Shown piece after piece: positions 1 through 5,646 of a stretch of DNA of 8,025 nt (the stretch's first letter is position 1; each line of letters begins with the position of its first letter). Source of the DNA: an uncultured Ruminococcus sp. (lineage in GTDB: Bacteria > Bacillota > Clostridia > Oscillospirales > Ruminococcaceae); the NCBI GenBank assembly GCA_947589205.1, contig CANQCJ010000094.1, positions 1 to 8,025 of the forward strand, read 5' to 3'. The notes under the pieces were generated by a model that had not been told where the DNA came from, did no database searches, and saw only the letters and a list, made by a program, of their open reading frames with translations. A program made the translations under genes and the position numbers.

Positions 1-521
1 AAGGCGCGTGCTATCCGCGCGGTCTTTTGACCTATATCCCCGTAGCCGACTATCCCGAGCGTCAGACCGCTTATTTCCGTTGTCGGGATATGAAAGTAGG
101 AAAACAGCTTGTAGTTTATCCAGTCGCCCCGCTCAACGGTCGAAGCGTATTCGTGTACCCGGCTGAAATGATCGAGAATAAACGCAAAGGTGTGCTGGGC
201 TACCGAATCGGTCGAGTAGCCGGGGACGTTGCAGACCGCCGCGCCGCGCTTGTCGGCCTCTTTAGTGTCGACATTGTTGAAGCCGGTCGCGAAAAGTCCG
301 ACGTATTTTAAATTTTCGCAGACCTCAAATACCTCCTTGGTGATAAGGCATTTGTTGCAGATGACCGCGTCGGCGCCGCCGACAGCGTATGCTACGTCCT
401 CGTTTTTGGTATAGCCGTACACGCGGGTATCGCCCAGGGAGGTTATTTCATCGAGTGAAATATCGCCGTGCGTGACCGTCTCGCTGTCGAGGATAACTAT
501 TTTGGGTCTAAGCATCATCAT
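1..521 (-). CDS. D-2-hydroxyacid dehydrogenase, NAD-dependent (N-terminal 173 residues; cut by window edge)
   Basis: This is the amino-terminal half of a D-isomer-specific 2-hydroxyacid dehydrogenase, a cytoplasmic enzyme that interconverts 2-oxoacids and D-2-hydroxyacids with NAD(P)H. The reading frame was found by translating the reverse strand. Visible motifs are LKYVGLFATGFNNVD (residues 71-85), NVPGYSTDSVAQHTFAF (98-114, the segment joining the catalytic and nucleotide-binding domains), and the Rossmann glycine motif GYGDIG (159-164). The catalytic Arg, Glu and His of the family lie in the part outside the window. Three ATG codons in a row (521, 518, 515) could start it. GAGG at 528-531 lies 6 nt from the first, which I chose. 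The start overlaps the stop of the upstream membrane protein gene, so the two are co-transcribed and probably translationally coupled. The sequence resembles the glycerate dehydrogenase/hydroxypyruvate reductase branch, but the substrate cannot be fixed from this half. Confidence 0.93.
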   Translation of the reverse strand, partial: MMMLRPKIVILDSETVTHGDISLDEITSLGDTRVYGYTKNEDVAYAVGGADAVICNKCLITKEVFEVCENLKYVGLFATGFNNVDTKEADKRGAAVCNVPGYSTDSVAQHTFAFILDHFSRVHEYASTVERGDWINYKLFSYFHIPTTEISGLTLGIVGYGDIGQKTARIARA

Positions 522-981
522 CGTTATCCTCAAAGGCGTTTTCAATTATCATCTTGTCCTTGGCTCTGCGGATCTTTTCCGCCATTCTCCGCCGCTGAGC
601 CTCCTCGCTGTCGTCGTCCTCGCCGATAACGGCGATATTTTCGGTGCTGTCATTCTCCTCGGACGCCTCGGCGTTTTCTGCGGCAGGAGCAGGCTTAGAT
701 GTGAGCTTATAGCAGACGAACGCGCCGATAAGGAGCAGCGCTTCGAGCAAGCCCAGAATATTTATCGCGGTCTTTGAAGTGCCGAAGGAGGTCTGCGTTA
801 TAAAGGTAAGATCTATCGCCGCCATTATCAGCAGATAGTGCCAAGAGCCCTTTCTGTAAAACTGCACGAGATATATCACCGTTGCGGCAAAGCAGAAAAG
901 CAGATGTCTGCCCATGGTCAGCGGAGTATAAACGTTCTGCATACCTACATCGTTAGCAAGAGCAGTAAGCATATGCGCCAT
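508..981 (-). CDS. Small membrane protein with three predicted helices and an acidic cytoplasmic tail, function unknown
   Basis: I do not recognise a family for this 157-residue protein. Three hydrophobic stretches are visible at about residues 25-42, 47-63 and 72-92, joined by short loops. They are followed by a tail of about 65 residues: a low-complexity Ala/Glu/Asn/Asp part (97-127), a basic helix rich in Arg and Lys (129-144), and an Asp-rich end (DNDDDA). There is no cleavable signal peptide. By the positive-inside rule the charged tail is probably cytoplasmic. The start at 981 has AAGGA 7 nt upstream; an internal ATG at 972 is less well placed. A strong promoter lies just upstream, so this is the first gene of a leftward operon whose second gene is the D-2-hydroxyacid dehydrogenase. 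The coding call rests on the promoter, ribosome site, overlap with the next gene and sensible membrane topology, not on homology. Confidence 0.82.
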   Translation of the reverse strand: MAHMLTALANDVGMQNVYTPLTMGRHLLFCFAATVIYLVQFYRKGSWHYLLIMAAIDLTFITQTSFGTSKTAINILGLLEALLLIGAFVCYKLTSKPAPAAENAEASEENDSTENIAVIGEDDDSEEAQRRRMAEKIRRAKDKMIIENAFEDNDDDA

Positions 982-1014
982 AAAAATATCCTTCTCTCAA
1001 AATTTGATACTATC

Positions 1015-1043
1015 ATTATAGCACTTTGCAGGGTGCATTTCAA
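1015..1043 (-). promoter_or_regulatory. Sigma-A-type promoter of the leftward operon
   Basis: On the minus strand, TTGAAA (1038-1043) and a perfect TATAAT (1015-1020) are separated by exactly 17 bases. Transcription would start near 1007-1009, giving a leader of about 26 nt before the ATG at 981. This is the best promoter match in the window. Confidence 0.85.
1021..1036. promoter_or_regulatory. Candidate operator: dyad GCACNNTGCANNGTGC in the promoter spacer
   Basis: The 16 bases have the form GCAC-TT-TGCA-GG-GTGC, a dyad with 12 of 16 symmetric positions. They lie entirely between the -35 and -10 boxes of the leftward promoter, where a bound repressor would block RNA polymerase. No regulator gene is in the window, so the role is inferred from position and symmetry only. 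Confidence 0.3.
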
Positions 1044-1072
1044 GTATTTATCGTAAATTTTTTATATTTGCC

Positions 1073-1101
1073 TTGTTTTTTTTGCTTAGATATGTTATAA
1101 T
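1073..1101 (+). promoter_or_regulatory. Sigma-A-type promoter (extended -10) of the beta-galactosidase operon
   Basis: TTGTTT (1073-1078) and TATAAT (1096-1101) are 17 bases apart, and TGT directly before the -10 box makes an extended -10 element. The leader to the ATG at 1148 is about 40 nt and carries a ribosome site (GGTGA at 1138-1142, 5 nt from the start). It lies back to back with the leftward promoter. I saw no clear cre-type catabolite repression site. Confidence 0.8.
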
Positions 1102-1147
1102 AGACTTTGAAGTAATTTTTTAAAGCTGATTTGGGGCGGTGAAGTAA

Positions 1148-3091
1148 ATGACGGTCGGCGTCGACTATTATCCGGAGCATTGGAGCGAAGAGCTTTGGCG
1201 GAGCGATATAGAGCTTATGGAAAAAACAGGCGTTAAGCTTGCGCGCATCGGGGAATTTGCGTGGAGCAGGCTCGAGCCGCGCGAGGGGGAATTTGACTTT
1301 TCCTTGCTCGATAAGGCGATAGAGCTTTTTTCCTCACACGGCATAGGCGTTATACTTTGCACGCCGACGAGCTGTCCGCCGCTGTGGCTTTACGAAAAAT
1401 ATCCGCAGGCGGTCCGCGTCGGTACGGACGGGAGGAGGATCGCCGCGGGCATACGCGGGCACAGGTGCGTAAATTCGCCGGAGCTTTTGAAATTTTCCGA
1501 CAGGATAGTCAAGCTCTTAGCGGAGCGGTACTGCGGAAACAAAGCCGTGAAGCTCTGGCAGATAGACAACGAGCTTGAAGCGGATATCTGCTTTTGCGAG
1601 AATTGCTCTGTTAAATTCGTAAATCGGCTTAAAGAGAAGTACGGCACGCTTGAAAATATCAATAGGGCTTACGGAAATTCCGTCTGGAGCGGGGAGTATT
1701 CGGCTTGGGAGCAGATATTCAAGCCGTTCGGCAGCTATCCGCAGGCGTGGCTCAACCCCGCGCTAATGCTCGATGTCAGAAGATTTTTTTCCGATTCGAT
1801 AATAGGATTTCTCAGCAGGCAGGCCGATATTATACGAAGTGTCGACAAAAACGCAAAAATTACCACGAACACCTGGTTCTGCGAATATATGCCGGACTTT
1901 TACAAGGAATTTGAAAATATAGACGTCGTTTCCTATGACAACTATCCGCCGCTTACGATACCGAGCGATGCGGAAGCGGAATATTCCCACGCGCTTCAGC
2001 TCGATATCATGCGCGGGATAAAGAAGAAAAATTTTATGATAATGGAGCAGCTGAGCGGCGCAATGGGCTGTTGGATGCCGATGACGCGCACGCCAAAGCC
2101 GGGAATGATCGAGGGCTATGCCTTGCAGGCGTTTGCTCACGGCGCGGACAGCGTTGTGCATTTTCGCTGGAGGACCGCGCTGACAGGCGCGGAAATGCAC
2201 TGGCACGGGCTGATAGATCATTCAAATGCTCCCGGCAGGAGATTCGGGGAATTTGAAGAGCTTTGCAAAAAAGCGAAAACGCTCGAAGCGTTAAAGGGCA
2301 GTAAAATAATTTCCAAAGCGGCGGTGATATATTCGCCCGAGGCGGAATACGCGTTTAAGATACAGCCGCAGACGGACGGCTTTTACTACTTCGAGCAGTT
2401 GAAAAAGCTCTACGGCGCGTTAAAGGGCTTCGGGATAAATATCGACGTGGTGAATTACGGCGAGCCGCTGGACGGTTACACACTTGCCGCCGCGCCGACG
2501 CTGTATGTCAACAATGAAAAGGGCGTTGCCGAGATAGAGCGGTTCGTTTCAAACGGCGGAACGCTTGTTCTCACAAACCGAAGCGGCGTTAAGGACGAGC
2601 ACAACAACTGTATCATGCAGCCGCTGCCGACCGTTTTTGCAGAAATGGCGGGCGTTACGGTCGAGGAATACGACCCGTTGGGGTATGCCGAGGAAAAAAT
2701 TATTTTTGAAAATAAAGAATACAAGGCTTTGCGCTGGTGCGATGTTCTCTCGCCGCTCACGGCAGAGCCGGCAGCTGTATATTCGAGCGGCTTTTACGCC
2801 GGAAAATGCGCTGTGAGCGAAAACAATTACAATGGCGGCAGGGTGTTTTATATCGGCACGGTCGGGGAAAAAAGCTTTTACCGCGCGCTGTTTAAATATA
2901 TCTTAGACAAGACGGGTATTGGATATATCCCCGACCTGCCCGACGGCGTTGAGATGACCGTCCGCACCGGTGAAAGCGTCAGCGCGGAGTTTGTTTTCAA
3001 CAACACCGATACGCCAAAGAGCTTTGCGCTGCGCGGGGAGGAGCTTAGCCTACAGCCGTTTGAAATGCAGGTGAGATATTTTGAGCAGTGA
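1148..3091 (+). CDS. Beta-galactosidase, glycoside hydrolase family 42
   Basis: This 647-residue enzyme hydrolyses terminal beta-D-galactosides, probably short galacto-oligosaccharides taken up by the cell. It has no signal peptide, so it acts in the cytoplasm. The N-terminal TIM barrel (about 1-385) begins with the family hallmark VDYYPEHW. The acid/base Glu142 is in WQIDNELE and the nucleophile Glu300 in FMIMEQLSG. Cys107, Cys148, Cys150 and Cys153 match the four-cysteine zinc site known from the Thermus A4 enzyme. A flavodoxin/amidotransferase-like trimerisation domain follows (about 388-590), then a short beta domain (about 597-647). The length is close to the usual 650-700. GGTGA lies 5 nt before the ATG and an extended -10 promoter lies upstream. 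The last 11 bases overlap the next gene. No sugar transporter or regulator is adjacent, so the natural substrate is unknown. Confidence 0.96.
   Translation: MTVGVDYYPEHWSEELWRSDIELMEKTGVKLARIGEFAWSRLEPREGEFDFSLLDKAIELFSSHGIGVILCTPTSCPPLWLYEKYPQAVRVGTDGRRIAAGIRGHRCVNSPELLKFSDRIVKLLAERYCGNKAVKLWQIDNELEADICFCENCSVKFVNRLKEKYGTLENINRAYGNSVWSGEYSAWEQIFKPFGSYPQAWLNPALMLDVRRFFSDSIIGFLSRQADIIRSVDKNAKITTNTWFCEYMPDFYKEFENIDVVSYDNYPPLTIPSDAEAEYSHALQLDIMRGIKKKNFMIMEQLSGAMGCWMPMTRTPKPGMIEGYALQAFAHGADSVVHFRWRTALTGAEMHWHGLIDHSNAPGRRFGEFEELCKKAKTLEALKGSKIISKAAVIYSPEAEYAFKIQPQTDGFYYFEQLKKLYGALKGFGINIDVVNYGEPLDGYTLAAAPTLYVNNEKGVAEIERFVSNGGTLVLTNRSGVKDEHNNCIMQPLPTVFAEMAGVTVEEYDPLGYAEEKIIFENKEYKALRWCDVLSPLTAEPAAVYSSGFYAGKCAVSENNYNGGRVFYIGTVGEKSFYRALFKYILDKTGIGYIPDLPDGVEMTVRTGESVSAEFVFNNTDTPKSFALRGEELSLQPFEMQVRYFEQ
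3069..3074 (+). promoter_or_regulatory. Ribosome binding site that fixes a TTG start
   Basis: AGGTGA lies inside the end of the beta-galactosidase gene, 6 nt before the TTG at 3081. The reading frame is closed by TGA at 3072-3074, so TTG is the only standard start that keeps the FAD-binding motif near the N-terminus intact. Confidence 0.8.
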
Positions 3092-4301
3092 CGTTTTTAT
3101 CATCGGCGCGGGAGCGGCGGGACTTTTCTGCGCCGTTCGGTCGGCTTGGGCGGGCAATTCCGTAGTCATAGCCGAGCACGAGGACAGACCCGCGAAAAAG
3201 CTTGAGATAACCGGCAGGGGACGCTGCAACGTCACCAATAACTGCGACGTGCGCACGGTCATGGAAAACATTCCGCGAAACGCTAAGTTTCTCTATTCGG
3301 CTCTAAGCAGATTTTCCCCCGAGGACACGATGGCGTTTTTCGAGTCGTTAGGCGTAAAGCTTAAGACCGAGCGCGGAAACCGAGTTTTCCCGGTCAGCGA
3401 CAGCGCGAAGGAGATCTCTCATGCGCTGATAGATGCGGCGAAGCAAGCCGGGGTAAAATTCGTTCATGACGATATACTTTCGCTCATCATCGAAAACGGC
3501 AAAGCAGTCGGCGCGCGCGGGAAAAAGCGGGACTATTTTGCAAAAAAAACAGTGGTCGCCTGCGGCGGACTTTCTTACCCGAAAACCGGTTCGCGCGGGA
3601 GCGGCTACAGACTTGCAAGGCAGGCGGGGCATACCGTGACGGAGCTTCGAGGTTCGCTCGTGCCTGTCGAGCTTTGCGGAGATCTGCACGCGCAGGCGAT
3701 GGGGCTGTCGCTGAAAAACTGCACGTTAAGCTTAAAGGACGAAAAAAGCGGCAGGATAATTTACAGCGAGCTCGGCGAAATGCTTTTTACCCATTACGGA
3801 ATGAGCGGACCGCTCGTGCTGTCGGCTTCGGCGCACATGGACGATATTTCTCCGGGGCGTTATTCGCTTATCGTGGACTTAAAGCCCGCGCTCGATGAAA
3901 AAAAGCTCGACGCGCGTCTGCTGCGCGATCTTTCGCAGTTTCCCAACAGAGAGCTGAACAATTCCCTTAACCGTCTGCTGCCGTCAAGCATTATCCCGGT
4001 GGTCATAGCAAAAAGCGGCGTCGACGGCGCAAAGCGGGTAAATTCCCTGACGCGCGCCGAACGCATGGAGCTTGTCCGCGCGGTAAAATCGCTGACCTTT
4101 ACGGTAAAGCGGCTGCGCCCGCCTGAGGAGGCGGTGATAACCCGCGGCGGCGTCGACGTAAAGCAGCTCGACCCGAAAACGATGGGATCGAGGCTTGTAA
4201 GCGGGCTGTATTTTATCGGCGAGGTCATTGACGCGGACGCCTACACCGGCGGATTTAATTTACAGATAGCGTTTGCAACGGCGGCGGCTGTTAGCGGTTA
4301 A
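3081..4301 (+). CDS. FAD-dependent oxidoreductase of the BaiN/HI0933 (YhiN) family
   Basis: This is a 406-residue cytoplasmic flavoprotein. The FAD-binding Rossmann motif GAGAAG is at residues 9-14, with Glu32 at the end of the second strand in the place that normally holds the adenosine ribose. Family signatures follow: TGRGRCNVTN (44-53), CGGLSYPKTGSRGSGY (161-176), GEMLFTHYGMSGP (232-244), and GGFNLQIAFATA near the C-terminus, which closes the FAD site. The length is normal. Databases name relatives BaiN (a flavoprotein linked to bile acid 7-dehydroxylation) or aminoacetone oxidase-like, but the reaction of most members is unproven, and no bai genes are visible here. It starts with TTG, overlaps the beta-galactosidase gene by 11 bp and is probably translationally coupled to it. 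No terminator follows it. Confidence 0.93.
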   Translation: MSSDVFIIGAGAAGLFCAVRSAWAGNSVVIAEHEDRPAKKLEITGRGRCNVTNNCDVRTVMENIPRNAKFLYSALSRFSPEDTMAFFESLGVKLKTERGNRVFPVSDSAKEISHALIDAAKQAGVKFVHDDILSLIIENGKAVGARGKKRDYFAKKTVVACGGLSYPKTGSRGSGYRLARQAGHTVTELRGSLVPVELCGDLHAQAMGLSLKNCTLSLKDEKSGRIIYSELGEMLFTHYGMSGPLVLSASAHMDDISPGRYSLIVDLKPALDEKKLDARLLRDLSQFPNRELNNSLNRLLPSSIIPVVIAKSGVDGAKRVNSLTRAERMELVRAVKSLTFTVKRLRPPEEAVITRGGVDVKQLDPKTMGSRLVSGLYFIGEVIDADAYTGGFNLQIAFATAAAVSG

Positions 4302-4316
4302 CGTCTGTACCCCAAC

Positions 4317-4343
4317 TTGGATTTCAGACATCGGAAACATAAT
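4317..4343 (+). promoter_or_regulatory. Weak candidate promoter before leuB
   Basis: TTGGAT (4317-4322) and CATAAT (4338-4343) resemble -35 and -10 boxes, but the spacer is only 15 bases. It would put the folded leader at 4359-4478 inside the transcript. Read-through from the upstream operon is an equal possibility. Confidence 0.2.
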
Positions 4344-4358
4344 AACAGAACAGCTGAT

Positions 4359-4478
4359 TGCGTCCAAGGTCGGCGCGAATGCGCGGACGGCGGACAGAAG
4401 TACTTTAAGATACGAATAACCTAATGTGTCCGCCTCTCACCTCTTACCTCCGCGGCTCGAACCGCAGGTCCGGACGCA
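4359..4478 (+). ncRNA. Candidate structured RNA leader of leuB (multi-helix, 120 nt)
   Basis: The 220-bp gap before leuB (4302-4521) has no gene but is rich in inverted repeats. TGCGTCC (4359-4365) pairs perfectly with GGACGCA (4472-4478) and could close a multi-helix region. Inside it are GCGC-GAAT-GCGC (4373-4384), GGCGGACA (4389-4396) with TGTCCGCC (4427-4434, 8 bp, 30-nt loop), and GCGG-CTCGAA-CCGC (4452-4465). CGTCC (4361-4365) can instead pair with GGACG (4385-4389), so two exclusive folds are possible, as in switching leaders. No U-run terminator follows. It matches no riboswitch I recognise, and it lacks the TGGNACCGCG core of a T-box. Complementarity was read by eye; no folding energy was computed. 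Confidence 0.3.
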
Positions 4479-4492
4479 TCTCTAACCTCTAA
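4434..4492 (+). repeat. Imperfect direct repeat, pyrimidine-rich 13-mer, two copies
   Basis: CTCTCACCTCTTA (4434-4446) and CTCTAACCTCTAA (4480-4492) match at 11 of 13 positions and start 46 bases apart. The first copy runs into another CCTCC. Both flank the closing end of the possible leader structure. They may be a protein-binding repeat, or may pair with purine-rich sequence such as Shine-Dalgarno sites. Confidence 0.35.
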
Positions 4493-4505
4493 TAAAAATT
4501 ATTTG

Positions 4506-4511
4506 AAAGGA
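4506..4511 (+). promoter_or_regulatory. Ribosome binding site that decides the leuB start
   Basis: AAAGGA is 10 nt before the ATG at 4522 but only 1 nt before the in-frame ATG at 4513. The later ATG is therefore the likely start. It also gives the family-typical N-terminus MEKKIAVIKGDGIGPE. Confidence 0.75.
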
Positions 4512-4521
4512 AATGATACAT

Positions 4522-5604
4522 ATGGAAAAAAAGATAGCGGTCATCAAGGGCGACGGCATCGGACCGGAGATCGTTACGGAGGCGATGAAGGCTCTCGACG
4601 CGGCGGCGAAAAAGTTTTCGCACAGCTTCAGCTATACGCAGCTTCTTATGGGCGGCTGCTCGATAGACGCATACGGCGTGCCGCTGACCGACGAGACGAT
4701 AGAAGTCTGCAAACAAAGCGACGCGGTGCTTATGGGCTCTATCGGCGGCGATACTGCGACCTCGCCGTGGTATAAGCTCCCCGCGAACCTGCGCCCGGAG
4801 GCGGGACTTCTCGGCATAAGAAAGGCTCTCGGACTTTTCGCTAATCTTCGTCCCTGCCTGCTCTATCCGCAGCTCTCGTCCGCTTGTCCGCTCAAAAAGG
4901 AGATAGCCGACAACGGCTTCGATATGCTGATAATGCGCGAGCTTACCGGCGGCCTGTACTTCGGCGCAAGAAGGACCGAGACCGTCGACGGTCTCGAGAC
5001 CGCGGTCGACACGCTTATATATAATGAAAACGAGATAAGGCGCATAGCCGTAAAGGCGTTCGAGGTCGCGAGGAAGAGAAGGCATTCGGTGATAAGCGTC
5101 GACAAAGCCAACGTCCTCGATTCGTCGCGTCTCTGGAGAAAGATAATAAACGAGGTGTCGGCGGAATATCCCGATGTAGAGCTAAAGCATATGCTGGTCG
5201 ACAACGCCGCCATGCAGTTAGTGCGCGACCCGGCGCAGTTTGACGTTATGGTGACGGAAAATATGTTCGGCGATATCCTCTCCGATGAAGCTTCGATGAT
5301 AACCGGTTCTATCGGAATGCTGCCGTCGGCAAGCCTTAACGAGACGAAATTCGGTCTTTACGAGCCCTCCGGCGGTTCTGCTCCCGATATTGCCGGACAG
5401 GACAAAGCCAACCCGATCGCCGCGATACTTTCGGCGGCTATGCTGTTAAGATATTCGTTCGATATGACCGAGGAGGCCGACGCGGTGGAAAACGCAGTAG
5501 GAAAAACGCTCGACGAGGGCTACCGCACCGCCGATATCATGTCCGAGGGCTGCAAAAGGGTAAGCTGCTCGGAGATCGGAACGCTTATCGCAGAAAGAAT
5601 ATAA
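4522..5604 (+). CDS. leuB: 3-isopropylmalate dehydrogenase
   Basis: LeuB oxidises and decarboxylates 3-isopropylmalate to 2-oxoisocaproate with NAD+, the third step of leucine synthesis, in the cytoplasm as a dimer. The 360 residues are the normal length. Visible family motifs are GDGIGPE (10-16), LRPEAGLLGIRKALGLFANLRP (90-111, with substrate-binding Arg100 and Arg110), RELTGGLYFG (139-148, Arg139 and Tyr146), DKANVLD (194-200, catalytic Lys195), DNAAMQL (227-233, Asp227), and NMFGDILSDEASMITGSIGMLPSAS (247-271, with metal-binding Asp251 and Asp255). The NAD loop reads YEPSGGSAPDIAG (280-292), where the E. coli type has His for the first Gly of GG; I recall this form from clostridial and related LeuB proteins. 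These motifs separate it from isocitrate and tartrate dehydrogenases. It stands without leuA, leuC or leuD. The membrane protein gene follows after 42 bp with no terminator. Confidence 0.96.
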   Translation: MEKKIAVIKGDGIGPEIVTEAMKALDAAAKKFSHSFSYTQLLMGGCSIDAYGVPLTDETIEVCKQSDAVLMGSIGGDTATSPWYKLPANLRPEAGLLGIRKALGLFANLRPCLLYPQLSSACPLKKEIADNGFDMLIMRELTGGLYFGARRTETVDGLETAVDTLIYNENEIRRIAVKAFEVARKRRHSVISVDKANVLDSSRLWRKIINEVSAEYPDVELKHMLVDNAAMQLVRDPAQFDVMVTENMFGDILSDEASMITGSIGMLPSASLNETKFGLYEPSGGSAPDIAGQDKANPIAAILSAAMLLRYSFDMTEEADAVENAVGKTLDEGYRTADIMSEGCKRVSCSEIGTLIAERI

Positions 5605-5646
5605 AAAGCTGACAAAAGAAAAGAACAAAATGAAAGGACAGCAAAA

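Noticed and set aside
27..777. Plus-strand open frames at 27-311, 229-414 and 472-777
   Set aside because: The minus strand here encodes a clear dehydrogenase with GYGDIG and SVAQHTF motifs and a membrane protein with its own promoter; the plus-strand frames have no such support.
4303..4329. GTCTG/CAGAC inverted repeat just after the flavoprotein gene as a terminator
   Set aside because: The stem is only 5 bp with a 17-nt loop and no T-run follows.
4452..4478. Possible T-box antiterminator core before leuB (GGCTCGAACCGCA resembles GGGTGGNACCGCG)
   Set aside because: The TGG that pairs with the tRNA end is absent, and no clear stem I or terminator follows. Agreement is limited to ACCGC and a few scattered bases.
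4489..5085. 198-codon open frame on the minus strand across leuB
   Set aside because: It is antisense to a gene with unmistakable LeuB motifs, has no plausible family features, and is explained by the codon bias of leuB.
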